From: Phytoactinopolyspora halophila
GTDB lineage: Bacteria > Actinomycetota > Actinomycetes > Jiangellales > Jiangellaceae
NCBI RefSeq assembly: GCF_003287285.1
Contig: NZ_QMIG01000004.1
Span: 62,001 to 126,000 of the forward strand
Length of the DNA stretch: 64,000 nt
Direction: 5' to 3'
Shown: positions 47,428-56,544 of the stretch, in pieces
How positions within the stretch are numbered: the stretch's first letter is position 1
Layout of the letters: every line of letters begins with the position of its first letter
Program-made: the position numbers and the translations under genes
The notes under the pieces: generated by a model
What the model saw: only the letters and a program-made list of their open reading frames with translations
Databases searched by the model: none
What the model was told of the DNA's origin: nothing

Positions 47428-48411
47428 TCAGAGCGTGCGACCGAGGAATGGCTTCACCTCTGTCGCGGCTTCCTCGCCGTACGCATCGGCGAACCGGCGC
47501 ACGAATGTCTCCGGATCGATCTCGTACTCCTGCGGCCCCAGGGTCTCCAGCACGGTCGTGGCCAACAGGCTGCCGAATTGCATGGACCGCTCGGTGGAGA
47601 GCTGCCACGCGACGCCCGCGAAGAAGCCGACCCGGAACGCGTCCCCGACACCGGTCGGATCGACCTCCTGTTTCGCAGGGACGGCGGGAACCGTGGCGAC
47701 CTCGCCCTCCTTGGTCTCCAGCCGCGCCCCGGCGCTTCCGAGCGTGGTCATCCACGATCCAACCCGAGCCAGCACGTCCTCCTTCGACCAGCCGGTCTTG
47801 TCCAGGAGGAGGCTGTGCTCGTACTCGTTCGTGAACAGCCACGCCGCGCCGTCCACCAGGCCACGAATCTCATCGCCGGTCATCCGGGCCACCTGCTGGC
47901 CGACGTCGGCGACGAATCGGTAGCCATGCTGACGGCACTCCTCGGTGTGCCGCAGCATCGCCACCGGATCGTGCGGGCTGATCGTCACGAGGTCGAACCC
48001 GCCGACGCGCTCGGCGACGGAAGCGAGCTCGATCTGCCGCGCGTCGGACATCGCACCCGAGTAGAAGGTTCCGATCTGGTTCTGGTCCTCGTCCGTGGTG
48101 CAAATGAAACGCGCGGTGTGCTTGTCCTCGGAGACGTACACCCCGCTCGTGTCGACACCGTGGCTGGACAGGAACTCGTCGTACTCCGCGAAGTCCCGGC
48201 CGACCCCCGCGACGAGGACCGGCGACATGCCGATCTTGGCGAAGCCCAGCGCGATGTTTCCGGCGGTACCTCCGCGCCGGATGTCGAGCTGGTCGGCCAG
48301 GAACGACAGCGACACCTGGTCGAGATGGTCGGCTACGAGCTGGTCGGCGAACCGACCCGGGAACACCATCAGATGGTCGGTGGCGATCGATCCGGTCACT
48401 GCAATACGCAA
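47428..48411 (-). CDS. PfkB-family kinase, probable adenosine kinase
   Basis: The 327-residue ribokinase-fold enzyme starts RIAVTGSIATDHLMVFPGRF, has the substrate region RRGGTAGNIALGFAKIG (about residue 47) and the catalytic anion-hole motif DPTGVGDAFRVGFF (about 253). This branch is annotated in actinobacteria as carbohydrate or adenosine kinase. Its place between metK and metH, in a cassette that releases adenosine through AhcY, makes adenosine the likely substrate, converting it to AMP. That is inference. The start is a TTG at 48411 with GAGGAG five bases upstream. It lies 50 bp after metK. Confidence 0.8.
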   Translation of the reverse strand: MRIAVTGSIATDHLMVFPGRFADQLVADHLDQVSLSFLADQLDIRRGGTAGNIALGFAKIGMSPVLVAGVGRDFAEYDEFLSSHGVDTSGVYVSEDKHTARFICTTDEDQNQIGTFYSGAMSDARQIELASVAERVGGFDLVTISPHDPVAMLRHTEECRQHGYRFVADVGQQVARMTGDEIRGLVDGAAWLFTNEYEHSLLLDKTGWSKEDVLARVGSWMTTLGSAGARLETKEGEVATVPAVPAKQEVDPTGVGDAFRVGFFAGVAWQLSTERSMQFGSLLATTVLETLGPQEYEIDPETFVRRFADAYGEEAATEVKPFLGRTL

Positions 48412-48461
48412 GGGGACTCCTCGTCGTCGGGGGGCGGCGTTCGGGTTCTGACCAGCGATCG

Positions 48462-49658
48462 CTAGACGCGAGCCGCCGCCTTCAGCTGCTCCACGCGATC
48501 CGTGCGCTCCCACGGCACGTCGAGGTCGTCCCGGCCGAAGTGGCCGTAGGCCGCCGTCGGCGCGTAGCGGGGACGCAGCAGGTCGAGATCCCGGACGATC
48601 GCTGCCGGGCGAAGGTCGAAGACTTCTTCGATCGCCATCTGAATCTTGGCAGGATCGACCTTCTCGGTACCGAAGGTCTCGATGAAGAGACCCACCGGGG
48701 CCGCCTTGCCGATGGCGTAGGCGGTCTGCACCTCGATCTTGTCCGCCAGCCCTGCCGCAACAGCGTTCTTGGCGACCCACCGCGTCGCGTACGCCGCGGA
48801 ACGATCCACCTTGGACGGGTCCTTACCCGAGAACGCGCCGCCACCGTGGCGAGCGTAGCCACCGTAGGTGTCGACGATGATCTTCCGACCCGTGAGGCCG
48901 GCGTCACCGACCGGGCCACCGACGACGAACCGGCCCGTCGGGTTGACCAGCAGCCGGGTCTCGGAAACGTCGAGACCCAGCGAATCGATCACTGGTGTCA
49001 TGACGTGCTCGCGTACGTCCGGGGTGAGCATCTCTTCGAGATCGATGTCGGCGGCGTGCTGGCTGGAGACGACGACCGTGTCCAGCCGGACCGGCTTGCC
49101 GTCCTCGTACTCCACCGTGACCTGGGTCTTGCCGTCCGGGCGCAGGTACGGCAACGTGCCTTCCTTGCGAACCTCGCTCAACCGGCGAGCCAGGCGGTGG
49201 GCCAGCGCGATCGGCAGCGGCATGAGCTCCGGGGTCTCCGTGCAGGCAAAGCCGAACATGAGCCCCTGGTCACCCGCACCCTGCGATGCGATCTCGTCCT
49301 TCTCACCCTCGACGCGAGTCTCGAACGCGGAGTCGACACCCTGGGCGATGTCGGGCGACTGCGCGTCGATCGCGACGTTCACGCCACACGATGCTCCGTC
49401 GAATCCCTTCGCCGAGGAGTCGTATCCGATCTCGAGAATGCGGTCGCGCACCACCGCGGGGATGTCGACGTAGCCCTTCGTGGTCACCTCACCGGCCACG
49501 TGTACCTGGCCGGTCGTGATCAGCGTCTCGCACGCCACCCGGGACTTCGGATCCTGCTCCAGCATCGCGTCCAGGATCGAATCACTGATGGCATCCGACA
49601 TCTTGTCCGGATGACCCTCGGTAACCGACTCGCTCGTAAACAGTCGTCGATATGCCAT
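48462..49658 (-). CDS. metK: S-adenosylmethionine synthetase
   Basis: MetK makes S-adenosylmethionine from methionine and ATP. The 398-residue protein has [20 protein letters not shown] at the start, [18 protein letters not shown] (about residue 130), the [19 protein letters not shown] phosphate loop (about 270) and the C-terminal [15 protein letters not shown]. The ATG at 49658 gives the normal length. A terminator-like hairpin lies between it and the upstream methyltransferase gene, so metK may have added transcription of its own. Confidence 0.97.
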   Translation of the reverse strand: MAYRRLFTSESVTEGHPDKMSDAISDSILDAMLEQDPKSRVACETLITTGQVHVAGEVTTKGYVDIPAVVRDRILEIGYDSSAKGFDGASCGVNVAIDAQSPDIAQGVDSAFETRVEGEKDEIASQGAGDQGLMFGFACTETPELMPLPIALAHRLARRLSEVRKEGTLPYLRPDGKTQVTVEYEDGKPVRLDTVVVSSQHAADIDLEEMLTPDVREHVMTPVIDSLGLDVSETRLLVNPTGRFVVGGPVGDAGLTGRKIIVDTYGGYARHGGGAFSGKDPSKVDRSAAYATRWVAKNAVAAGLADKIEVQTAYAIGKAAPVGLFIETFGTEKVDPAKIQMAIEEVFDLRPAAIVRDLDLLRPRYAPTAAYGHFGRDDLDVPWERTDRVEQLKAAARV

Positions 49659-49730
49659 GCCTCTTATCTCGCTTCCTTCATCGTCTCTTACGATTCGCCA
49701 TGTGGTCCGGCCGTTGCAATGGGGCCGAGA

Positions 49731-49780
49731 TTCGTGACGCGTCGGCCATGGGCTATCAACCACGGCCGACCGTCACGAAC
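49731..49780 (-). terminator. Imperfect hairpin after the betaine methyltransferase gene
   Basis: Arms 49731-49750 and 49760-49780 (TTCGTGACGCGTCGGCC against its near complement, with a one-base bulge and one mismatch) form a long stem 11 bp after the methyltransferase stop and about 70 bp before metK. It could be a terminator or an internal processing site that raises the first gene over the rest. Confidence 0.5.
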
Positions 49781-49790
49781 CGGATGAGAT

Positions 49791-51488
49791 CTAGCGGCGG
49801 GCGACGATCACGCCCCATGCCAGATTTCCGGCATTTCCGCCATTGACCCAATTCTTTAGGCCGGCCTTCATCCGCTCCTGGTACTCCTGGCTCACCCGGC
49901 CTTCGAGCTCGCCCGCTCGCTTCTCCAGCTCACCGAGAACGCGTCCGTAATGGCGCGGAAGCTGCTCGCTCTCGTCGCGGAATTCGATCGAGGTGAGTCC
50001 GAGCCGATTGAGCTCTCGCCGGTAGAAGTCCGGCGTGCCCATGGTTTCCAGCTGCAAGCGTGCCAGGATCGGCTCGATCGACTTCTGGTCGATGTGATCC
50101 GCAGCCATCGGATCGGTGAAGATGAGCGTCCCGGTCGGCTTGAGCACCCGCACAGCCTCTTCGAGCGTGCGGCTGCGGTCACCACTGTGCAAGAACGAGT
50201 CCTGTGACCACACGACGTCGTACGAGTTGTCCTCGAACGGCAGATCCTCGAACGAGCCGTCGACCACGTCGATCAGGTCGTCCAGGTTCTGCTCCCGGTT
50301 CATGACGCGGTTCCGCTCGTTCTCCACCTCACTGAGATTGAGGCATGTCACCCGGCAACCGAACGTCTTCGCGAGATAGCGGGCCGAGCCACCGTAGCCC
50401 GCCCCCAGGTCCAGCACCTTGGTATCCGCGTCCAGCTTGAGCTCGCCGGCCATCTGCTCGACGGTGCGCCGGCTGGCGGCGCCGATGTCCTCGTCCGGCG
50501 TGGCGTACAACCCGACGTGGATGTCCTCGCCACCCCAGATGATCGAGTAGAAGTTGTCGGCATCTTCGGAGTTGTAGTAATCGCGCGCTGTGTTGACAGT
50601 AGTGGAATAAATGTCAGCCAGCTCCTCGTCCGAACGGTAGCGCTTCTCCGCGACGTGGATGAAGAAGTCCGGATCATCCTCGCGATACGTTTGCTGGAAG
50701 TCGCCGAATGTCTCGACATGCTGGAATCCGACTTCGCGCATGAGCCTGCGCACATAATTCTTGCGAAGCGGATACATGTTCAAGTAGTACTCGGAACCAT
50801 CCGAGAACGTGTAGCGAAAACGGGCCAAACCGTCGTCGACATATTCCGGGACGGCCGATACGTCTTCACCACAGTAATAATACGTGTGCTTGCTCGAAAA
50901 ACCTTGATCGAGAATCGAGTCGTAATTACGCTGATCGATGATCAGGACACCGTCGTGTTTCAGCATTGCGTAGAATTCCGCAAGCGCCTTGCGACGGTCT
51001 CGCTCGGAGAAGAGATGGGTGAAAGAATTACCCAGACACACGATGGCGTCATATTCTCCGTGCACGTCACGGTTGAGCCAGCGCCAATCGGCATTGACCA
51101 CGCGCAGGATATGCCCGCCGTGCTTCAATCCGTTCTCGAACGCCTTGGCCAGCATGGGCGCGCTGCCATCGGCGCTGACCGTCTCGAAGCCTTCTTCGAG
51201 CAACCGCACCGAGTGGAAACCCGTTCCCGTGGCAACGTCGAGCACCTTGCGGACGCCGCGCTCCTTGAGTTGATCGACGAAGAAGCTGCCTTCACTTTCA
51301 GCACGCTTCTTCCAGTCGATCAGGTCATCCCACTTCTCGACGAACCCGGGAACGTACTCCTCGGTGTAGTGATCGGTGGTACGCACCTCGAGTGGACTGT
51401 CACCGAAGTCCTGATGAACATCGAGGGAGTCAGATGACTCCGATTCTGGCGCCTTGCCATTACTTGCTTCGCTAATCTGTCTCGCCAT
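49791..51488 (-). CDS. Fused glycine/sarcosine N-methyltransferase and sarcosine/dimethylglycine N-methyltransferase
   Basis: The 565-residue protein is two class I methyltransferases in one chain. The N-terminal half (about 30-285) has SPLEVRTTDHYTEEYVPGFV, the SAM loop VLDVATGTGFHS (about residue 82) and the glycine/sarcosine enzyme pattern. The C-terminal half (about 295-565) has IWGGEDIHVGLYATPDEDI, the SAM loop VLDLGAGYGGSARYL (about 358) and WSQDSFLHSGDRS, typical of sarcosine/dimethylglycine methyltransferase. Together they convert glycine to betaine with three S-adenosylmethionine. Halophiles such as Actinopolyspora halophila use this route. Base composition is visibly less GC-rich than in neighbouring genes. 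The ATG at 51488 has GGGAG eight bases upstream. Confidence 0.93.
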   Translation of the reverse strand: MARQISEASNGKAPESESSDSLDVHQDFGDSPLEVRTTDHYTEEYVPGFVEKWDDLIDWKKRAESEGSFFVDQLKERGVRKVLDVATGTGFHSVRLLEEGFETVSADGSAPMLAKAFENGLKHGGHILRVVNADWRWLNRDVHGEYDAIVCLGNSFTHLFSERDRRKALAEFYAMLKHDGVLIIDQRNYDSILDQGFSSKHTYYYCGEDVSAVPEYVDDGLARFRYTFSDGSEYYLNMYPLRKNYVRRLMREVGFQHVETFGDFQQTYREDDPDFFIHVAEKRYRSDEELADIYSTTVNTARDYYNSEDADNFYSIIWGGEDIHVGLYATPDEDIGAASRRTVEQMAGELKLDADTKVLDLGAGYGGSARYLAKTFGCRVTCLNLSEVENERNRVMNREQNLDDLIDVVDGSFEDLPFEDNSYDVVWSQDSFLHSGDRSRTLEEAVRVLKPTGTLIFTDPMAADHIDQKSIEPILARLQLETMGTPDFYRRELNRLGLTSIEFRDESEQLPRHYGRVLGELEKRAGELEGRVSQEYQERMKAGLKNWVNGGNAGNLAWGVIVARR

Positions 51489-51711
51489 GCACAACTCCCG
51501 GTGTTCACGCGGCGTGCGGAGCTCGCCCAGCCGACGCACCGTTGCATCAGCATCTGGCCGCTCTCGTCGGTCAGACGCATCTCCAGGCGGGGCTCGCAGC
51601 CACAATCTCGTGGGCGCCACCCGCCTGCGTCGCCCGACTCCTGTCGGCAATTCACTGGACCGGTCCCAGCGCTGCGAGAAGAAGATCGAACCTCATCTCG
51701 CATCGTTTAAC

Positions 51712-51740
51712 ACGCTAGAGGATTCGACCGGACATATCAA
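51712..51740 (-). promoter_or_regulatory. Predicted promoter of the betaine cassette
   Basis: Minus strand: TTGATA (51740-51735), 17-bp spacer, TAGCGT (51717-51712). Transcription would start near 51705, giving a leader of about 215 nt before the ATG at 51488. I could not match the leader to a known riboswitch. Confidence 0.5.
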
Positions 51741-51744
51741 CTCT

Positions 51745-51762
51745 GGGCATACAAACATGCCC
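51745..51762. promoter_or_regulatory. Inverted repeat next to the betaine promoter -35
   Basis: GGGCAT-N6-ATGCCC lies four bases upstream of the predicted -35. Its size and place suit a binding site for a regulator of the cassette. No regulator gene is adjacent. Confidence 0.35.
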
Positions 51763-52218
51763 TGACCAGGCAAGTTTCCGCCACAATTCGAGAACAGATC
51801 AGGCCGTCTTCGAAAGCGGTCAGGGGTGGGCGGGACAGCGATGACTGAATGCCGTAAAGTGGTTTCGTTATTCACTTTCGCGGCATCTCAGTATCTGATC
51901 AACTTCCCCCGGGATTCGGTTCTATTCGGACTGGTGCGTACCAGTAACAATGTCGCATCTTTGTGTTCCGCGTATGTTTCTTTCTACGCAACCGTTCCGG
52001 TGTACGCAACTATGATAGGAGACAGATTTCTTTTACGCCAACCCGGATTCGAACATTCCGATCGGCCACTTTCGCTCGAAATACGCCCGGCCGCAGCACC
52101 CGGGAACGCTGCTGGTACGGCGCTCGGGAGACGTCCCCGGGACCGCCCGGCTCCCCAGCATCCGGACACGCCGGAGGGTCATTCGTCACGTGACGCCCCA
52201 ACATGGTCGAATAACGTC
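51763..52218. other. Gene-poor, comparatively AT-rich spacer upstream of the cassette
   Basis: This 456-bp stretch is visibly richer in A and T than the rest of the window, especially 51840-52080. A plus-strand open frame from 51826 continues into the membrane protein gene, but its first 131 codons show no domain and poor codon bias, so I treat it as noncoding. TATGAT at 52010-52015 could be a -10 for the plus-strand gene. Confidence 0.4.
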
Positions 52219-52713
52219 ATGGTCTCCTTCGGCGACGCCCTCCAACTCATGTGCGCAGGTGTCGTCACCCTCATCACGCTGTCGTCCGTCATCGCTTGGT
52301 TGCCCGCTCGCAGCCACTGCCCGGACTGCCTGAGCGGGCGCCTGTTCATCGGCATCGGAACGATCGCGCTGATCTTGGACCCCGGAGGCGTCGGCGTGTT
52401 GGGCGCGATACTTGCCGCCATGGGTATTGCCATCTGGTGGGCCGGGCAGCCAGTACCCGAGATACCCCGTCCCCGGCAGCAGGGATTGCTCATCACATCC
52501 CTCATAGCGGGACTCGTCACCCTCATGGCCCTGCGTGGCTGGGGACCGCTAGGCGACATCCCGGAGCAAGCCCGGATCGTCGTCGCACCCTTCGTCGCCG
52601 CGGTCGGCGCCCTCGGCACGCTCGCCGTCGCCGACCGCGCCCGCGTTACCTACCGAGACGAGCTACGCCGTCGCCTGCGGCACCCGTCCGCCGTGCACGA
52701 ATACCGATCTTGA
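52219..52713 (+). CDS. Small four-helix membrane protein of unknown function
   Basis: The 164-residue product (from ATG 52219) has four hydrophobic helices (about 8-25, 35-65 as two close spans, 86-104, 112-130) and a basic cytoplasmic tail (DRARVTYRDELRRRLRH). A CPDC pair lies after the first helix. I do not recognise the family. The start is uncertain because no strong ribosome binding site is seen and the frame is open to 51826. It is divergent from the betaine cassette and converges on miaB. The position hints at a link to the cassette, without proof. Confidence 0.55.
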   Translation: MVSFGDALQLMCAGVVTLITLSSVIAWLPARSHCPDCLSGRLFIGIGTIALILDPGGVGVLGAILAAMGIAIWWAGQPVPEIPRPRQQGLLITSLIAGLVTLMALRGWGPLGDIPEQARIVVAPFVAAVGALGTLAVADRARVTYRDELRRRLRHPSAVHEYRS

Positions 52714-52789
52714 CCCGCTCACCAGCTGCCGGGCCCGCCGCCCACGGAGCGCGAGACGGGCCCCACTCGTGGTGCTTACTCGCACTTGA

Positions 52790-54316
52790 TCACGAAGGCG
52801 AGCTGCAGCAGGCGTCCCCGGCCGGCTCCGGCTCCGGAGTACCAACCGACGGCATGCCCAGCATCACACCGCCGGGCGACGCCGACGCCGTAGCCGTCGA
52901 GGTGCCAGCCGTGCTCGCCCGGTTGGCACGCTCGTACGCATCACCAGCCGTAGTGCGGCGTACCTCGTATCGGCCACCAGCCGATGCCGAGTCCGCGACC
53001 AGGTAATGCGGTGCCGCGTGCGTCACCTCGACGGTCACCATGTCTCCCGGGCGGGGCCGGGGAACATCGTCGGGCACCGAGAAGTGCACCAGGCGGTTGT
53101 CCCGTGCCCGTCCGGACCATCGACGGGTCTCGTCATCCTTGCGTCCCTCGCCGTCAGCCACCAGCACCTCAACGGGGCGGCCGACTGCCTTGCGTGCCTC
53201 GTCCCACGCGATCTCCTCGACGAGCTCGGTCAGCCGCTGGTATCGATCGCGCACGACCTCAGGAGGCACGTGCCCGTCCATCTCCGCAGCCGGGGTACCG
53301 GGACGCTTGGAGTACTGGAAGGTGAATGCCGAGGCGAACCTCGCCTCGCGCACCACGTGCAGCGTCTCCTGGAAGTCCTCCTCCGTCTCGCCGGGAAAGC
53401 CGACGATGATGTCGGTGGTGATGGCGGCCTCCGGCATCGCCTCTCGAACTCGGGACACGATGTCCAGGTAGCGCTTCTGCCGGTACGAACGCCGCATCGC
53501 CTTGAGCACGCGATCCGAGCCGGATTGCAGTGGCATGTGCAGCTGTGGCATCACCGCCGGGGTCTCGGCCATCGCGGCGATGACATCGTCAGTGAAATCC
53601 CGCGGGTGCGGGCTGGTGAAGCGCACCCGCTCCAGCCCTTCCACCGAGCCGACCGTGCGCAAGAGTTTGCCGAAGGCGTAGCGATCCCCGAACTCGACGC
53701 CGTACGCGTTGACGTTCTGGCCGAGCAGCGTCACCTCGATCACGCCATCAGCCACCAGCGCCTCGACCTCGGCCAGCACGTCGCCTGGACGGCGGTCCTT
53801 CTCCCGGCCACGCAACGCCGGCACGATACAGAAGGTGCACGTGTTGTTGCAGCCGACACTGATGGCCACCCACGCGGAGTACGGGCTTTCCCGGCGCGAC
53901 GGAAGCGAGGAGGGGAAGGTCTCGAGCGCCTCGACGATCTCAACCTGTGCTTCCTGTTCGATCCGCGCGCGTTCCAACAGGGCCGGCAACGAGCCAACAT
54001 TGTGCGTGCCGAAGACGACATCGACCCAGGGCGCGCGCCGCACGATCTCGTCGCGATCCTTCTGCGCGAGGCACCCGCCCACGGCGATCTGCATGCCGGG
54101 ATGGGCGGATTTGCGCGAGGCGAGGTGGCCGAGATTGCCGTAAAGCTTGTTGTCGGCGTTCTCGCGGACCGCACACGTGTTGAGCACCACGACGTCGGCG
54201 TCGTTCGAGCCCGCCTTGGCGAAGCCCGCGTCGTCGAGGAGCCCGGCGATCCGCTCCGAGTCGTGGACATTCATCTGGCACCCGAAGGTGCGGACGTGGT
54301 ACGTGCGTGTGCTCAT
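52790..54316 (-). CDS. miaB: tRNA-2-methylthio-N6-dimethylallyladenosine synthase MiaB
   Basis: MiaB is a radical SAM methylthiotransferase acting on the base made by MiaA. The 508-residue protein has the N-terminal cluster-binding domain ([25 protein letters not shown] with the three Cys), the radical SAM motif CNNTCTFC (about residue 156), the barrel ([26 protein letters not shown]) and a TRAM domain (about 380-450). A Thr/Ser/Ala-rich C-terminal tail of about 45 residues ending in CCSSPS is extra. Each reaction uses S-adenosylmethionine. Confidence 0.95.
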   Translation of the reverse strand: MSTRTYHVRTFGCQMNVHDSERIAGLLDDAGFAKAGSNDADVVVLNTCAVRENADNKLYGNLGHLASRKSAHPGMQIAVGGCLAQKDRDEIVRRAPWVDVVFGTHNVGSLPALLERARIEQEAQVEIVEALETFPSSLPSRRESPYSAWVAISVGCNNTCTFCIVPALRGREKDRRPGDVLAEVEALVADGVIEVTLLGQNVNAYGVEFGDRYAFGKLLRTVGSVEGLERVRFTSPHPRDFTDDVIAAMAETPAVMPQLHMPLQSGSDRVLKAMRRSYRQKRYLDIVSRVREAMPEAAITTDIIVGFPGETEEDFQETLHVVREARFASAFTFQYSKRPGTPAAEMDGHVPPEVVRDRYQRLTELVEEIAWDEARKAVGRPVEVLVADGEGRKDDETRRWSGRARDNRLVHFSVPDDVPRPRPGDMVTVEVTHAAPHYLVADSASAGGRYEVRRTTAGDAYERANRASTAGTSTATASASPGGVMLGMPSVGTPEPEPAGDACCSSPS

Positions 54317-54355
54317 CTCGCCATCCAGGGTACGCGGTTTCCGCCCGGGCGCGCG

Positions 54356-56521
54356 TCACGTGGTGGCCAGCGCTGCCTCGCGCCGCCGTAGCCGCGGGCC
54401 GCTCCACCACTGCCACGCGAAGATCGACGCCGCGATCACCAAGCCGATCGCGTCGGCCGCGATCGAGCCGTGCAGCAGCAAGAGACCGGCACCGGCCAGT
54501 GCCACCCGCAATACCGGGCTGATCCTGCGGTCAACATACCCGACCACCCCGACACCGAGGCTGACGATGCCCGCGACTGCCGTCAGGAACGCCAGCACGC
54601 CCGTCACCCACGTGGCGTCCTGCAGGAGCAACTCGTGCGAGAACAGGAACATGTACGGCACGATGAAGCCGCCGAGCGCGATGCGTACCGACTGCACGCC
54701 CGTCCGCATCGGATTGCTGCGCGCGATGCCGGATGCCGCGTACGACGCGAGACAGACCGGCGGAGTGATATCGGCCAGGACACCGAAGTAGTACACGAAC
54801 AGGTGCGCGACCAGGATCTGCTCGGGCGCGAAATCGCCGGCCATCATGATCGCCGGTGCCGCAAGCGTGGCGGTAATCACGTAGTTCGCCGTCGTGGGCA
54901 CGCCGATACCGAGGATCAGGCACGCGATCATGGCAAGGAAGGCCGTCACCAACAGCTGCCCACCTGCCAGCGCCACCAACTCGCTACCCAGATGAAGGCC
55001 GACGCCGGTCAGGGTGATCACCCCGGCGATGAGGCCGGCAGTAGCACACGCCACGATGATCGGCAACGCCAGCCGGGCCGCGTCGACCAGCCCGTCGAGC
55101 AGGGCTACCGGGGTGAGCTTGTCTTCCATCGTGCGCCACCGCCGGAAGGCCACCGCGATGATCTGGCTGAGGACGTTGATCCCCACTGCCACGCCAATGG
55201 CCACCGTCGCTGCGAACATCGGCGTGTATCCCTGGATCAGGACGATGAAGATCACGATGATCGGGATGACGAGATAGCCCTTGCGCAGCAGCAATCTCCG
55301 CACATTCGGTAGCTGGCTGCGCGCCAGCCCGCCGATGCCCAGGCGCTTCGAGTCATAGTGAATGATCACGTACTGGGCGAGGAAGAAGAGGATGGCCGGG
55401 ATGATCGCCGCCTTCATGATCTCGGAGTACGGCTGGCCGGTCATGTCGATCATGATGAATGCGGCAGCGCCCATCACGGGTGGCGCGAGCTGTCCACCCG
55501 TCGACGACGCCGCCTCGACGGCGCCCGCGTACTCGCCCGTGTAGCCCGATCGCTTCATCATCGGGATAGTGAAGGCGCCGTTGCCGACGGTGTTGGCCAC
55601 CGAGCTTCCGGTGATCGTCCCGGAGAAGGCGCTCGTCAGCACGCCGACCTTGGCCGTCCCTCCGGTCATCCATCCGGTGGCGCCGAAGGCCGCGTCGGTA
55701 AAGAAGCGTTCCATGCCGCTGCGTTGCAGCATCGCGGCAAAGATCATGAACATGTAGATGAACGTCGACGACACGGCGATCGGCGTGCCGAACACGCCCT
55801 CGGTGCCGAGAAACTGCGTGGAGATGATCCGATCGATCGAGTAACCGGCATGGCGCAGGAACCCCGGCATGATCTCGCCGAAGTACGCGTATCCCAGCAT
55901 CACGGCGGCCACCGCGACGAGCGGCGTACCGATGACACGCTGCGCCGCCACCAGGATCAGCATGATGCCGATCGCACCCACCGCGATGTGGATCTCGTCG
56001 TGCCGGCCGGCCTGCGCGAGGATCTCATCGGAGTTGAAAAACAGGTACAGGCCGGAGAAGAAGCCCAGAATCGAGAGGAGCACGTCGGCCACCGGGATGC
56101 CGGCCAATGCGAGCGGCAGATGCCGGGCAGCCTGTACCAGCAGCACCACGACCGCCGCCGGAGCGGCAGCGTGCAGGCCGACATCGCCGCTCGCCACGAC
56201 GAAGGCCAGCCCGCCGAGAACGATCGCCGTGATCACCCAGCTGCGCCGCGCCTCCCACGCGGTGAACTCCACCTTGGCCGGATACAGCAGGAACGTGAGC
56301 CCGAGACCGAAGGCGACGTGAAACGACCGCTGCTGGTGACTGGGCAGCTGGGCACCGATGGCCGTGTAGAGATGGAACACGCTCAGCGCGAGTGCCAGAA
56401 CGAAGAACGCCCACCGCCACCACGCCCGCATCTGGGTCCGGATCTTGACGGTCGCGTCGGTGAAGTCAGCCTGTTCAAGCCTCTCGATGTCCTGGCTCGC
56501 GTCCTCGATCTTGCCAGCCAT
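54356..56521 (-). CDS. TRAP transporter permease, fused 4TM/12TM (TAXI type)
   Basis: The 721-residue integral membrane protein has about 16-18 helices. The N-terminal third corresponds to the small TRAP subunit and the rest to the large DctM-type subunit, with GTITGSSVANTVGNGAFTIP (the membrane motif near residue 300), SSTGGQLAPPVMGAAAF and ITPPVCLASYAASGIA. Such fused permeases work with TAXI solute receptors to import organic acids using a sodium or proton gradient. The receptor gene (57160-58128) lies upstream in the same operon. A GTG at 56548 overlapping the DUF1850 stop is an alternative start. I prefer ATG 56521 with GAAGGG upstream. Confidence 0.93.
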   Translation of the reverse strand: MAGKIEDASQDIERLEQADFTDATVKIRTQMRAWWRWAFFVLALALSVFHLYTAIGAQLPSHQQRSFHVAFGLGLTFLLYPAKVEFTAWEARRSWVITAIVLGGLAFVVASGDVGLHAAAPAAVVVLLVQAARHLPLALAGIPVADVLLSILGFFSGLYLFFNSDEILAQAGRHDEIHIAVGAIGIMLILVAAQRVIGTPLVAVAAVMLGYAYFGEIMPGFLRHAGYSIDRIISTQFLGTEGVFGTPIAVSSTFIYMFMIFAAMLQRSGMERFFTDAAFGATGWMTGGTAKVGVLTSAFSGTITGSSVANTVGNGAFTIPMMKRSGYTGEYAGAVEAASSTGGQLAPPVMGAAAFIMIDMTGQPYSEIMKAAIIPAILFFLAQYVIIHYDSKRLGIGGLARSQLPNVRRLLLRKGYLVIPIIVIFIVLIQGYTPMFAATVAIGVAVGINVLSQIIAVAFRRWRTMEDKLTPVALLDGLVDAARLALPIIVACATAGLIAGVITLTGVGLHLGSELVALAGGQLLVTAFLAMIACLILGIGVPTTANYVITATLAAPAIMMAGDFAPEQILVAHLFVYYFGVLADITPPVCLASYAASGIARSNPMRTGVQSVRIALGGFIVPYMFLFSHELLLQDATWVTGVLAFLTAVAGIVSLGVGVVGYVDRRISPVLRVALAGAGLLLLHGSIAADAIGLVIAASIFAWQWWSGPRLRRREAALATT

Positions 56522-56544
56522 CGCCCTTCGCCCCTCGATCCGTC

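Noticed and set aside
51489-51705. SAM, SAH or glycine riboswitch in the leader of the betaine methyltransferase gene
   Set aside because: I could not find the conserved core of any of these classes by eye. A covariance search would be needed.
51826-52218. N-terminal extension of the four-helix membrane protein
   Set aside because: The 131 extra codons have atypical composition, no domain, and a low-complexity Arg/Pro stretch, so a start at 52219 was preferred.
52731-52763. Terminator between the membrane protein gene and miaB
   Set aside because: The stem is only 7 bp with a 19-nt loop and no T-run, which is common by chance at this GC content.
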